Program-made: the position numbers and the translations under genes
Shown here: positions 10,101 to 25,100 of the stretch, piece by piece
How the letters are laid out: each line of letters opens with the position of its first letter
Position numbering within the stretch: the stretch's first letter is position 1
The notes under the pieces: generated by a model
Told to the model about the DNA's origin: nothing
Seen by the model: only the letters and a program-made list of their open reading frames with translations
Database searches by the model: none
Assembly (NCBI GenBank): GCA_977006965.1
Contig: CDRMUB010000002.1
Coordinates: 1 to 64,000 of the forward strand
Reading direction: 5' to 3'
DNA: 64,000 nt
Source of the DNA: Phymatolithon calcareum
Taxonomy: Eukaryota > Rhodophyta > Florideophyceae > Hapalidiales

Positions 10101-11491
10101 ATGTGGACTGGTCTGAGTCGATTTGAGAGCGTTTGAAATTTTGGTCAAGGTAGTCTCCCTCTCGGGAGGGAGGACGCGGGACACAAACATGACGATGATG
10201 ACCGGAAAACATGTGGAGTAGGATGGTAAAGATGATGGGACAGTGGTTATGGCGTTTGGTTGCCAGTGGAAGACGCTGAGGAGGTTTGTTACTTCTGGGT
10301 CCGCGTTTCCAGCCTGTTTTCGCAGGTTGTTACTTCTGGGTCCGCGCACAGAGGCCATTTGGAGGGGGTGCCCTGTAGAGGCCAAAAACGCGGACCCAGA
10401 AGTAACAGTTTTAAATGGTCAAAATAGGATTTTGTCGATTGTTTGAGTAAGTGGCACATTTGGACCCAGAAGTCACGAAAGAATATACCTAGGATATACA
10501 AGAGTTTGACGGACTTGAAGGTGGAGGTGGAGTGGGAGTGAAAAAGGGATACGGTGGGACTATTCCGAAGTGAAATTCGACGCTGAGCCCGAATCTGGAC
10601 TCAGAATGGGACGTGCAGTAAGAGATCATGGTGTATACAACAAATAAAGTGTCGTCAAGGTCGTCTATGACTCCACAATCCATGCACAAAGACGGCAGAC
10701 GAAATGTACATGGCGAAGATAAGCTCTGAACAGGTTGTTAAGGGTGGAGAAGGTGTTGAGAGAGTATGTGGACTGGTCTGAGTCGATTTGAGAGAGTTTG
10801 AAATTTTGGTCAAGGTAGTCACCTCGCTGGCGAAGAAGACGCGGGACACCGACATGACGGGGATGACGTTGTAACATGTTTTAGAGGTTGGGGAAGGTGT
10901 TGGGAGAGTATGTGGACTGGTCTGAGTCGATTTGAGAGCGTTTGAAATTTTGGTCAAGGTAGTCACCTCGCTGGCGAAGAAGACGCGGGACACCGACATG
11001 ACGGAGATGAGTCCAAAAGACGTTCTTGATGTTGGGGAAGGTGTTGGGAGAGTATGTGGACTGGTCTGAGTCGATTTGAGAGCGTTTGAAATTTTGGTCA
11101 AGGTAGTCACCTCGCTGGCGAAGAAGACGCGGGACACCGACATGACGGGGATGACGTTGAAACATTTTTTAGAGGTTGGGGAAGGTGTTGGGAGAGTATG
11201 TGGACTGGTCTGAGTCGATTTGAGAGCGTTTGAAATTTTGGTCAAGGTAGTCTCCCTCTCGGGAGGGAGGACGCGGGACACAAACATGACGATGATGACC
11301 GGAAAACATGTGGAGTAGGATGGTAAAGATGATGGGACAGTGGTTATGGCGTTTGGTTGCCAGTGGAAGACGCTGAGGAGGTTTGTTACTTCTGGGTCCG
11401 CGTTTCCAGCCTGTTTTCGCAGGTTGTTACTTCTGGGTCCGCGCACAGAGGCCATTTGGAGGGGGTGCCCTGTAGAGGCCAAAAACGCGGA
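7104..11491 (+). repeat. Units 8-11, four 1097-bp units
   Basis: Unit starts are 7104, 8201, 9298 and 10395. No point difference from unit 1 was noticed. Confidence 0.96.
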
Positions 11492-13109
11492 CCCAGAAGT
11501 AACAGTTTTAAATGGTCAAAATAGGATTTTGTCGATTGTTTGAGTAAGTGGCACATTTGGACCCAGAAGTCACGAAAGAATATACCTAGGATATACAAGA
11601 GTTTGACGGACTTGAAGGTGGAGGTGGAGTGGGAGTGAAAAAGGGATACGGTGGGACTATTCCGAAGTGAAATTCGACGCTGAGCCCGAATCTGGACTCA
11701 GAATGGGACGTGCAGTAAGAGATCATGGTGTATACAACAAATAAAGTGTCGTCAAGGTCGTCTATGACTCCACAATCCATGCACAAAGACGGCAGACGAA
11801 ATGTACATGGCGAAGATAAGCTCTGAACAGGTTGTTAAGGGTGGAGAAGGTGTTGAGAGAGTATGTGGACTGGTCTGAGTCGATTTGAGAGAGTTTGAAA
11901 TTTTGGTCAAGGTAGTCACCTCGCTGGCGAAGAAGACGCGGGACACCGACATGACGGGGATGACGTTGTAACATGTTTTAGAGGTTGGGGAAGGTGTTGG
12001 GAGAGTATGTGGACTGGTCTGAGTCGATTTGAGAGCGTTTGAAATTTTGGTCAAGGTAGTCTCCCTCTCGGGAGGGAGGACGCGGGACACAAACATGACG
12101 ATGATGACCGGAAAACATGTGGAGTAGGATGGTAAAGATGATGGGACAGTGGTTATGGCGTTTGGTTGCCAGTGGAAGACGCTGAGGAGGTTTGTTACTT
12201 CTGGGTCCGCGTTTCCAGCCTGTTTTCGCAGGTTGTTACTTCTGGGTCCGCGCACAGAGGCCATTTGGAGGGGGTGCCCTGTAGAGGCCAAAAACGCGGA
12301 CCCAGAAGTAACAGTTTTAAATGGTCAAAATAGGATTTTGTCGATTGTTTGAGTAAGTGGCACATTTGGACCCAGAAGTCACGAAAGAATATACCTAGGA
12401 TATACAAGAGTTTGACGGACTTGAAGGTGGAGGTGGAGTGGGAGTGAAAAAGGGATACGGTGGGACTATTCCGAAGTGAAATTCGACGCTGAGCCCGAAT
12501 CTGGACTCAGAATGGGACGTGCAGTAAGAGATCATGGTGTATACAACAAATAAAGTGTCGTCAAGGTCGTCTATGACTCCACAATCCATGCACAAAGACG
12601 GCAGACGAAATGTACATGGCGAAGATAAGCTCTGAACAGGTTGTTAAGGGTGGAGAAGGTGTTGAGAGAGTATGTGGACTGGTCTGAGTCGATTTGAGAG
12701 AGTTTGAAATTTTGGTCAAGGTAGTCACCTCGCTGGCGAAGAAGACGCGGGACACCGACATGACGGGGATGACGTTGTAACATGTTTTAGAGGTTGGGGA
12801 AGGTGTTGGGAGAGTATGTGGACTGGTCTGAGTCGATTTGAGAGCGTTTGAAATTTTGGTCAAGGTAGTCTCCCTCTCGGGAGGGAGGACGCGGGACACA
12901 AACATGACGATGATGACCGGAAAACATGTGGAGTAGGATGGTAAAGATGATGGGACAGTGGTTATGGCGTTTGGTTGCCAGTGGAAGACGCTGAGGAGGT
13001 TTGTTACTTCTGGGTCCGCGTTTCCAGCCTGTTTTCGCAGGTTGTTACTTCTGGGTCCGCGCACAGAGGCCATTTGGAGGGGGTGCCCTGTAGAGGCCAA
13101 AAACGCGGA
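11492..13109 (+). repeat. Units 12-13, two 809-bp units
   Basis: Unit starts are 11492 and 12301. This is the first pair of adjacent short units. Confidence 0.96.
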
Positions 13110-16100
13110 CCCAGAAGTAACAGTTTTAAATGGTCAAAATAGGATTTTGTCGATTGTTTGAGTAAGTGGCACATTTGGACCCAGAAGTCACGAAAGAATA
13201 TACCTAGGATATACAAGAGTTTGACGGACTTGAAGGTGGAGGTGGAGTGGGAGTGAAAAAGGGATACGGTGGGACTATTCCGAAGTGAAATTCGACGCTG
13301 AGCCCGAATCTGGACTCAGAATGGGACGTGCAGTAAGAGATCATGGTGTATACAACAAATAAAGTGTCGTCAAGGTCGTCTATGACTCCACAATCCATGC
13401 ACAAAGACGGCAGACGAAATGTACATGGCGAAGATAAGCTCTGAACAGGTTGTTAAGGGTGGAGAAGGTGTTGAGAGAGTATGTGGACTGGTCTGAGTCG
13501 ATTTGAGAGAGTTTGAAATTTTGGTCAAGGTAGTCACCTCGCTGGCGAAGAAGACGCGGGACACCGACATGACGGGGATGACGTTGTAACATGTTTTAGA
13601 GGTTGGGGAAGGTGTTGGGAGAGTATGTGGACTGGTCTGAGTCGATTTGAGAGCGTTTGAAATTTTGGTCAAGGTAGTCACCTCGCTGGCGAAGAAGACG
13701 CGGGACACCGACATGACGGAGATGAGTCCAAAAGACGTTCTTGATGTTGGGGAAGGTGTTGGGAGAGTATGTGGACTGGTCTGAGTCGATTTGAGAGCGT
13801 TTGAAATTTTGGTCAAGGTAGTCACCTCGCTGGCGAAGAAGACGCGGGACACCGACATGACGGGGATGACGTTGAAACATTTTTTAGAGGTTGGGGAAGG
13901 TGTTGGGAGAGTATGTGGACTGGTCTGAGTCGATTTGAGAGCGTTTGAAATTTTGGTCAAGGTAGTCTCCCTCTCGGGAGGGAGGACGCGGGACACAAAC
14001 ATGACGATGATGACCGGAAAACATGTGGAGTAGGATGGTAAAGATGATGGGACAGTGGTTATGGCGTTTGGTTGCCAGTGGAAGACGCTGAGGAGGTTTG
14101 TTACTTCTGGGTCCGCGTTTCCAGCCTGTTTTCGCAGGTTGTTACTTCTGGGTCCGCGCACAGAGGCCATTTGGAGGGGGTGCCCTGTAGAGGCCAAAAA
14201 CGCGGACCCAGAAGTAACAGTTTTAAATGGTCAAAATAGGATTTTGTCGATTGTTTGAGTAAGTGGCACATTTGGACCCAGAAGTCACGAAAGAATATAC
14301 CTAGGATATACAAGAGTTTGACGGACTTGAAGGTGGAGGTGGAGTGGGAGTGAAAAAGGGATACGGTGGGACTATTCCGAAGTGAAATTCGACGCTGAGC
14401 CCGAATCTGGACTCAGAATGGGACGTGCAGTAAGAGATCATGGTGTATACAACAAATAAAGTGTCGTCAAGGTCGTCTATGACTCCACAATCCATGCACA
14501 AAGACGGCAGACGAAATGTACATGGCGAAGATAAGCTCTGAACAGGTTGTTAAGGGTGGAGAAGGTGTTGAGAGAGTATGTGGACTGGTCTGAGTCGATT
14601 TGAGAGAGTTTGAAATTTTGGTCAAGGTAGTCACCTCGCTGGCGAAGAAGACGCGGGACACCGACATGACGGGGATGACGTTGTAACATGTTTTAGAGGT
14701 TGGGGAAGGTGTTGGGAGAGTATGTGGACTGGTCTGAGTCGATTTGAGAGCGTTTGAAATTTTGGTCAAGGTAGTCACCTCGCTGGCGAAGAAGACGCGG
14801 GACACCGACATGACGGAGATGAGTCCAAAAGACGTTCTTGATGTTGGGGAAGGTGTTGGGAGAGTATGTGGACTGGTCTGAGTCGATTTGAGAGCGTTTG
14901 AAATTTTGGTCAAGGTAGTCACCTCGCTGGCGAAGAAGACGCGGGACACCGACATGACGGGGATGACGTTGAAACATTTTTTAGAGGTTGGGGAAGGTGT
15001 TGGGAGAGTATGTGGACTGGTCTGAGTCGATTTGAGAGCGTTTGAAATTTTGGTCAAGGTAGTCTCCCTCTCGGGAGGGAGGACGCGGGACACAAACATG
15101 ACGATGATGACCGGAAAACATGTGGAGTAGGATGGTAAAGATGATGGGACAGTGGTTATGGCGTTTGGTTGCCAGTGGAAGACGCTGAGGAGGTTTGTTA
15201 CTTCTGGGTCCGCGTTTCCAGCCTGTTTTCGCAGGTTGTTACTTCTGGGTCCGCGCACAGAGGCCATTTGGAGGGGGTGCCCTGTAGAGGCCAAAAACGC
15301 GGACCCAGAAGTAACAGTTTTAAATGGTCAAAATAGGATTTTGTCGATTGTTTGAGTAAGTGGCACATTTGGACCCAGAAGTCACGAAAGAATATACCTA
15401 GGATATACAAGAGTTTGACGGACTTGAAGGTGGAGGTGGAGTGGGAGTGAAAAAGGGATACGGTGGGACTATTCCGAAGTGAAATTCGACGCTGAGCCCG
15501 AATCTGGACTCAGAATGGGACGTGCAGTAAGAGATCATGGTGTATACAACAAATAAAGTGTCGTCAAGGTCGTCTATGACTCCACAATCCATGCACAAAG
15601 ACGGCAGACGAAATGTACATGGCGAAGATAAGCTCTGAACAGGTTGTTAAGGGTGGAGAAGGTGTTGAGAGAGTATGTGGACTGGTCTGAGTCGATTTGA
15701 GAGAGTTTGAAATTTTGGTCAAGGTAGTCACCTCGCTGGCGAAGAAGACGCGGGACACCGACATGACGGGGATGACGTTGTAACATGTTTTAGAGGTTGG
15801 GGAAGGTGTTGGGAGAGTATGTGGACTGGTCTGAGTCGATTTGAGAGCGTTTGAAATTTTGGTCAAGGTAGTCACCTCGCTGGCGAAGAAGACGCGGGAC
15901 ACCGACATGACGGAGATGAGTCCAAAAGACGTTCTTGATGTTGGGGAAGGTGTTGGGAGAGTATGTGGACTGGTCTGAGTCGATTTGAGAGCGTTTGAAA
16001 TTTTGGTCAAGGTAGTCACCTCGCTGGCGAAGAAGACGCGGGACACCGACATGACGGGGATGACGTTGAAACATTTTTTAGAGGTTGGGGAAGGTGTTGG

Positions 16101-19100
16101 GAGAGTATGTGGACTGGTCTGAGTCGATTTGAGAGCGTTTGAAATTTTGGTCAAGGTAGTCTCCCTCTCGGGAGGGAGGACGCGGGACACAAACATGACG
16201 ATGATGACCGGAAAACATGTGGAGTAGGATGGTAAAGATGATGGGACAGTGGTTATGGCGTTTGGTTGCCAGTGGAAGACGCTGAGGAGGTTTGTTACTT
16301 CTGGGTCCGCGTTTCCAGCCTGTTTTCGCAGGTTGTTACTTCTGGGTCCGCGCACAGAGGCCATTTGGAGGGGGTGCCCTGTAGAGGCCAAAAACGCGGA
16401 CCCAGAAGTAACAGTTTTAAATGGTCAAAATAGGATTTTGTCGATTGTTTGAGTAAGTGGCACATTTGGACCCAGAAGTCACGAAAGAATATACCTAGGA
16501 TATACAAGAGTTTGACGGACTTGAAGGTGGAGGTGGAGTGGGAGTGAAAAAGGGATACGGTGGGACTATTCCGAAGTGAAATTCGACGCTGAGCCCGAAT
16601 CTGGACTCAGAATGGGACGTGCAGTAAGAGATCATGGTGTATACAACAAATAAAGTGTCGTCAAGGTCGTCTATGACTCCACAATCCATGCACAAAGACG
16701 GCAGACGAAATGTACATGGCGAAGATAAGCTCTGAACAGGTTGTTAAGGGTGGAGAAGGTGTTGAGAGAGTATGTGGACTGGTCTGAGTCGATTTGAGAG
16801 AGTTTGAAATTTTGGTCAAGGTAGTCACCTCGCTGGCGAAGAAGACGCGGGACACCGACATGACGGGGATGACGTTGTAACATGTTTTAGAGGTTGGGGA
16901 AGGTGTTGGGAGAGTATGTGGACTGGTCTGAGTCGATTTGAGAGCGTTTGAAATTTTGGTCAAGGTAGTCACCTCGCTGGCGAAGAAGACGCGGGACACC
17001 GACATGACGGAGATGAGTCCAAAAGACGTTCTTGATGTTGGGGAAGGTGTTGGGAGAGTATGTGGACTGGTCTGAGTCGATTTGAGAGCGTTTGAAATTT
17101 TGGTCAAGGTAGTCACCTCGCTGGCGAAGAAGACGCGGGACACCGACATGACGGGGATGACGTTGAAACATTTTTTAGAGGTTGGGGAAGGTGTTGGGAG
17201 AGTATGTGGACTGGTCTGAGTCGATTTGAGAGCGTTTGAAATTTTGGTCAAGGTAGTCTCCCTCTCGGGAGGGAGGACGCGGGACACAAACATGACGATG
17301 ATGACCGGAAAACATGTGGAGTAGGATGGTAAAGATGATGGGACAGTGGTTATGGCGTTTGGTTGCCAGTGGAAGACGCTGAGGAGGTTTGTTACTTCTG
17401 GGTCCGCGTTTCCAGCCTGTTTTCGCAGGTTGTTACTTCTGGGTCCGCGCACAGAGGCCATTTGGAGGGGGTGCCCTGTAGAGGCCAAAAACGCGGACCC
17501 AGAAGTAACAGTTTTAAATGGTCAAAATAGGATTTTGTCGATTGTTTGAGTAAGTGGCACATTTGGACCCAGAAGTCACGAAAGAATATACCTAGGATAT
17601 ACAAGAGTTTGACGGACTTGAAGGTGGAGGTGGAGTGGGAGTGAAAAAGGGATACGGTGGGACTATTCCGAAGTGAAATTCGACGCTGAGCCCGAATCTG
17701 GACTCAGAATGGGACGTGCAGTAAGAGATCATGGTGTATACAACAAATAAAGTGTCGTCAAGGTCGTCTATGACTCCACAATCCATGCACAAAGACGGCA
17801 GACGAAATGTACATGGCGAAGATAAGCTCTGAACAGGTTGTTAAGGGTGGAGAAGGTGTTGAGAGAGTATGTGGACTGGTCTGAGTCGATTTGAGAGAGT
17901 TTGAAATTTTGGTCAAGGTAGTCACCTCGCTGGCGAAGAAGACGCGGGACACCGACATGACGGGGATGACGTTGTAACATGTTTTAGAGGTTGGGGAAGG
18001 TGTTGGGAGAGTATGTGGACTGGTCTGAGTCGATTTGAGAGCGTTTGAAATTTTGGTCAAGGTAGTCACCTCGCTGGCGAAGAAGACGCGGGACACCGAC
18101 ATGACGGAGATGAGTCCAAAAGACGTTCTTGATGTTGGGGAAGGTGTTGGGAGAGTATGTGGACTGGTCTGAGTCGATTTGAGAGCGTTTGAAATTTTGG
18201 TCAAGGTAGTCACCTCGCTGGCGAAGAAGACGCGGGACACCGACATGACGGGGATGACGTTGAAACATTTTTTAGAGGTTGGGGAAGGTGTTGGGAGAGT
18301 ATGTGGACTGGTCTGAGTCGATTTGAGAGCGTTTGAAATTTTGGTCAAGGTAGTCTCCCTCTCGGGAGGGAGGACGCGGGACACAAACATGACGATGATG
18401 ACCGGAAAACATGTGGAGTAGGATGGTAAAGATGATGGGACAGTGGTTATGGCGTTTGGTTGCCAGTGGAAGACGCTGAGGAGGTTTGTTACTTCTGGGT
18501 CCGCGTTTCCAGCCTGTTTTCGCAGGTTGTTACTTCTGGGTCCGCGCACAGAGGCCATTTGGAGGGGGTGCCCTGTAGAGGCCAAAAACGCGGACCCAGA
18601 AGTAACAGTTTTAAATGGTCAAAATAGGATTTTGTCGATTGTTTGAGTAAGTGGCACATTTGGACCCAGAAGTCACGAAAGAATATACCTAGGATATACA
18701 AGAGTTTGACGGACTTGAAGGTGGAGGTGGAGTGGGAGTGAAAAAGGGATACGGTGGGACTATTCCGAAGTGAAATTCGACGCTGAGCCCGAATCTGGAC
18801 TCAGAATGGGACGTGCAGTAAGAGATCATGGTGTATACAACAAATAAAGTGTCGTCAAGGTCGTCTATGACTCCACAATCCATGCACAAAGACGGCAGAC
18901 GAAATGTACATGGCGAAGATAAGCTCTGAACAGGTTGTTAAGGGTGGAGAAGGTGTTGAGAGAGTATGTGGACTGGTCTGAGTCGATTTGAGAGAGTTTG
19001 AAATTTTGGTCAAGGTAGTCACCTCGCTGGCGAAGAAGACGCGGGACACCGACATGACGGGGATGACGTTGTAACATGTTTTAGAGGTTGGGGAAGGTGT

Positions 19101-22100
19101 TGGGAGAGTATGTGGACTGGTCTGAGTCGATTTGAGAGCGTTTGAAATTTTGGTCAAGGTAGTCACCTCGCTGGCGAAGAAGACGCGGGACACCGACATG
19201 ACGGAGATGAGTCCAAAAGACGTTCTTGATGTTGGGGAAGGTGTTGGGAGAGTATGTGGACTGGTCTGAGTCGATTTGAGAGCGTTTGAAATTTTGGTCA
19301 AGGTAGTCACCTCGCTGGCGAAGAAGACGCGGGACACCGACATGACGGGGATGACGTTGAAACATTTTTTAGAGGTTGGGGAAGGTGTTGGGAGAGTATG
19401 TGGACTGGTCTGAGTCGATTTGAGAGCGTTTGAAATTTTGGTCAAGGTAGTCTCCCTCTCGGGAGGGAGGACGCGGGACACAAACATGACGATAATGACC
19501 GGAAAACATGTGGAGTAGGATGGTAAAGATGATGGGACAGTGGTTATGGCGTTTGGTTGCCAGTGGAAGACGCTGAGGAGGTTTGTTACTTCTGGGTCCG
19601 CGTTTCCAGCCTGTTTTCGCAGGTTGTTACTTCTGGGTCCGCGCACAGAGGCCATTTGGAGGGGGTGCCCTGTAGAGGCCAAAAACGCGGACCCAGAAGT
19701 AACAGTTTTAAATGGTCAAAATAGGATTTTGTCGATTGTTTGAGTAAGTGGCACATTTGGACCCAGAAGTCACGAAAGAATATACCTAGGATATACAAGA
19801 GTTTGACGGACTTGAAGGTGGAGGTGGAGTGGGAGTGAAAAAGGGATACGGTGGGACTATTCCGAAGTGAAATTCGACGCTGAGCCCGAATCTGGACTCA
19901 GAATGGGACGTGCAGTAAGAGATCATGGTGTATACAACAAATAAAGTGTCGTCAAGGTCGTCTATGACTCCACAATCCATGCACAAAGACGGCAGACGAA
20001 ATGTACATGGCGAAGATAAGCTCTGAACAGGTTGTTAAGGGTGGAGAAGGTGTTGAGAGAGTATGTGGACTGGTCTGAGTCGATTTGAGAGAGTTTGAAA
20101 TTTTGGTCAAGGTAGTCACCTCGCTGGCGAAGAAGACGCGGGACACCGACATGACGGGGATGACGTTGTAACATGTTTTAGAGGTTGGGGAAGGTGTTGG
20201 GAGAGTATGTGGACTGGTCTGAGTCGATTTGAGAGCGTTTGAAATTTTGGTCAAGGTAGTCACCTCGCTGGCGAAGAAGACGCGGGACACCGACATGACG
20301 GAGATGAGTCCAAAAGACGTTCTTGATGTTGGGGAAGGTGTTGGGAGAGTATGTGGACTGGTCTGAGTCGATTTGAGAGCGTTTGAAATTTTGGTCAAGG
20401 TAGTCACCTCGCTGGCGAAGAAGACGCGGGACACCGACATGACGGGGATGACGTTGAAACATTTTTTAGAGGTTGGGGAAGGTGTTGGGAGAGTATGTGG
20501 ACTGGTCTGAGTCGATTTGAGAGCGTTTGAAATTTTGGTCAAGGTAGTCTCCCTCTCGGGAGGGAGGACGCGGGACACAAACATGACGATGATGACCGGA
20601 AAACATGTGGAGTAGGATGGTAAAGATGATGGGACAGTGGTTATGGCGTTTGGTTGCCAGTGGAAGACGCTGAGGAGGTTTGTTACTTCTGGGTCCGCGT
20701 TTCCAGCCTGTTTTCGCAGGTTGTTACTTCTGGGTCCGCGCACAGAGGCCATTTGGAGGGGGTGCCCTGTAGAGGCCAAAAACGCGGACCCAGAAGTAAC
20801 AGTTTTAAATGGTCAAAATAGGATTTTGTCGATTGTTTGAGTAAGTGGCACATTTGGACCCAGAAGTCACGAAAGAATATACCTAGGATATACAAGAGTT
20901 TGACGGACTTGAAGGTGGAGGTGGAGTGGGAGTGAAAAAGGGATACGGTGGGACTATTCCGAAGTGAAATTCGACGCTGAGCCCGAATCTGGACTCAGAA
21001 TGGGACGTGCAGTAAGAGATCATGGTGTATACAACAAATAAAGTGTCGTCAAGGTCGTCTATGACTCCACAATCCATGCACAAAGACGGCAGACGAAATG
21101 TACATGGCGAAGATAAGCTCTGAACAGGTTGTTAAGGGTGGAGAAGGTGTTGAGAGAGTATGTGGACTGGTCTGAGTCGATTTGAGAGAGTTTGAAATTT
21201 TGGTCAAGGTAGTCACCTCGCTGGCGAAGAAGACGCGGGACACCGACATGACGGGGATGACGTTGTAACATGTTTTAGAGGTTGGGGAAGGTGTTGGGAG
21301 AGTATGTGGACTGGTCTGAGTCGATTTGAGAGCGTTTGAAATTTTGGTCAAGGTAGTCACCTCGCTGGCGAAGAAGACGCGGGACACCGACATGACGGAG
21401 ATGAGTCCAAAAGACGTTCTTGATGTTGGGGAAGGTGTTGGGAGAGTATGTGGACTGGTCTGAGTCGATTTGAGAGCGTTTGAAATTTTGGTCAAGGTAG
21501 TCACCTCGCTGGCGAAGAAGACGCGGGACACCGACATGACGGGGATGACGTTGAAACATTTTTTAGAGGTTGGGGAAGGTGTTGGGAGAGTATGTGGACT
21601 GGTCTGAGTCGATTTGAGAGCGTTTGAAATTTTGGTCAAGGTAGTCTCCCTCTCGGGAGGGAGGACGCGGGACACAAACATGACGATAATGACCGGAAAA
21701 CATGTGGAGTAGGATGGTAAAGATGATGGGACAGTGGTTATGGCGTTTGGTTGCCAGTGGAAGACGCTGAGGAGGTTTGTTACTTCTGGGTCCGCGTTTC
21801 CAGCCTGTTTTCGCAGGTTGTTACTTCTGGGTCCGCGCACAGAGGCCATTTGGAGGGGGTGCCCTGTAGAGGCCAAAAACGCGGACCCAGAAGTAACAGT
21901 TTTAAATGGTCAAAATAGGATTTTGTCGATTGTTTGAGTAAGTGGCACATTTGGACCCAGAAGTCACGAAAGAATATACCTAGGATATACAAGAGTTTGA
22001 CGGACTTGAAGGTGGAGGTGGAGTGGGAGTGAAAAAGGGATACGGTGGGACTATTCCGAAGTGAAATTCGACGCTGAGCCCGAATCTGGACTCAGAATGG

Positions 22101-25100
22101 GACGTGCAGTAAGAGATCATGGTGTATACAACAAATAAAGTGTCGTCAAGGTCGTCTATGACTCCACAATCCATGCACAAAGACGGCAGACGAAATGTAC
22201 ATGGCGAAGATAAGCTCTGAACAGGTTGTTAAGGGTGGAGAAGGTGTTGAGAGAGTATGTGGACTGGTCTGAGTCGATTTGAGAGAGTTTGAAATTTTGG
22301 TCAAGGTAGTCACCTCGCTGGCGAAGAAGACGCGGGACACCGACATGACGGGGATGACGTTGTAACATGTTTTAGAGGTTGGGGAAGGTGTTGGGAGAGT
22401 ATGTGGACTGGTCTGAGTCGATTTGAGAGCGTTTGAAATTTTGGTCAAGGTAGTCACCTCGCTGGCGAAGAAGACGCGGGACACCGACATGACGGAGATG
22501 AGTCCAAAAGACGTTCTTGATGTTGGGGAAGGTGTTGGGAGAGTATGTGGACTGGTCTGAGTCGATTTGAGAGAGTTTGAAATTTTGGTCAAGGTAGTCA
22601 CCTCGCTGGCGAAGAAGACGCGGGACACCGACATGACGGGGATGACGTTGAAACATTTTTTAGAGGTTGGGGAAGGTGTTGGGAGAGTATGTGGACTGGT
22701 CTGAGTCGATTTGAGAGCGTTTGAAATTTTGGTCAAGGTAGTCTCCCTCTCGGGAGGGAGGACGCGGGACACAAACATGACGATGATGACCGGAAAACAT
22801 GTGGAGTAGGATGGTAAAGATGATGGGACAGTGGTTATGGCGTTTGGTTGCCAGTGGAAGACGCTGAGGAGGTTTGTTACTTCTGGGTCCGCGTTTCCAG
22901 CCTGTTTTCGCAGGTTGTTACTTCTGGGTCCGCGCACAGAGGCCATTTGGAGGGGGTGCCCTGTAGAGGCCAAAAACGCGGACCCAGAAGTAACAGTTTT
23001 AAATGGTCAAAATAGGATTTTGTCGATTGTTTGAGTAAGTGGCACATTTGGACCCAGAAGTCACGAAAGAATATACCTAGGATATACAAGAGTTTGACGG
23101 ACTTGAAGGTGGAGGTGGAGTGGGAGTGAAAAAGGGATACGGTGGGACTATTCCGAAGTGAAATTCGACGCTGAGCCCGAATCTGGACTCAGAATGGGAC
23201 GTGCAGTAAGAGATCATGGTGTATACAACAAATAAAGTGTCGTCAAGGTCGTCTATGACTCCACAATCCATGCACAAAGACGGCAGACGAAATGTACATG
23301 GCGAAGATAAGCTCTGAACAGGTTGTTAAGGGTGGAGAAGGTGTTGAGAGAGTATGTGGACTGGTCTGAGTCGATTTGAGAGAGTTTGAAATTTTGGTCA
23401 AGGTAGTCACCTCGCTGGCGAAGAAGACGCGGGACACCGACATGACGGGGATGACGTTGTAACATGTTTTAGAGGTTGGGGAAGGTGTTGGGAGAGTATG
23501 TGGACTGGTCTGAGTCGATTTGAGAGCGTTTGAAATTTTGGTCAAGGTAGTCACCTCGCTGGCGAAGAAGACGCGGGACACCGACATGACGGAGATGAGT
23601 CCAAAAGACGTTCTTGATGTTGGGGAAGGTGTTGGGAGAGTATGTGGACTGGTCTGAGTCGATTTGAGAGCGTTTGAAATTTTGGTCAAGGTAGTCACCT
23701 CGCTGGCGAAGAAGACGCGGGACACCGACATGACGGGGATGACGTTGAAACATTTTTTAGAGGTTGGGGAAGGTGTTGGGAGAGTATGTGGACTGGTCTG
23801 AGTCGATTTGAGAGCGTTTGAAATTTTGGTCAAGGTAGTCTCCCTCTCGGGAGGGAGGACGCGGGACACAAACATGACGATGATGACCGGAAAACATGTG
23901 GAGTAGGATGGTAAAGATGATGGGACAGTGGTTATGGCGTTTGGTTGCCAGTGGAAGACGCTGAGGAGGTTTGTTACTTCTGGGTCCGCGTTTCCAGCCT
24001 GTTTTCGCAGGTTGTTACTTCTGGGTCCGCGCACAGAGGCCATTTGGAGGGGGTGCCCTGTAGAGGCCAAAAACGCGGACCCAGAAGTAACAGTTTTAAA
24101 TGGTCAAAATAGGATTTTGTCGATTGTTTGAGTAAGTGGCACATTTGGACCCAGAAGTCACGAAAGAATATACCTAGGATATACAAGAGTTTGACGGACT
24201 TGAAGGTGGAGGTGGAGTGGGAGTGAAAAAGGGATACGGTGGGACTATTCCGAAGTGAAATTCGACGCTGAGCCCGAATCTGGACTCAGAATGGGACGTG
24301 CAGTAAGAGATCATGGTGTATACAACAAATAAAGTGTCGTCAAGGTCGTCTATGACTCCACAATCCATGCACAAAGACGGCAGACGAAATGTACATGGCG
24401 AAGATAAGCTCTGAACAGGTTGTTAAGGGTGGAGAAGGTGTTGAGAGAGTATGTGGACTGGTCTGAGTCGATTTGAGAGAGTTTGAAATTTTGGTCAAGG
24501 TAGTCACCTCGCTGGCGAAGAAGACGCGGGACACCGACATGACGGGGATGACGTTGTAACATGTTTTAGAGGTTGGGGAAGGTGTTGGGAGAGTATGTGG
24601 ACTGGTCTGAGTCGATTTGAGAGCGTTTGAAATTTTGGTCAAGGTAGTCACCTCGCTGGCGAAGAAGACGCGGGACACCGACATGACGGAGATGAGTCCA
24701 AAAGACGTTCTTGATGTTGGGGAAGGTGTTGGGAGAGTATGTGGACTGGTCTGAGTCGATTTGAGAGCGTTTGAAATTTTGGTCAAGGTAGTCACCTCGC
24801 TGGCGAAGAAGACGCGGGACACCGACATGACGGGGATGACGTTGAAACATTTTTTAGAGGTTGGGGAAGGTGTTGGGAGAGTATGTGGACTGGTCTGAGT
24901 CGATTTGAGAGCGTTTGAAATTTTGGTCAAGGTAGTCTCCCTCTCGGGAGGGAGGACGCGGGACACAAACATGACGATGATGACCGGAAAACATGTGGAG
25001 TAGGATGGTAAAGATGATGGGACAGTGGTTATGGCGTTTGGTTGCCAGTGGAAGACGCTGAGGAGGTTTGTTACTTCTGGGTCCGCGTTTCCAGCCTGTT

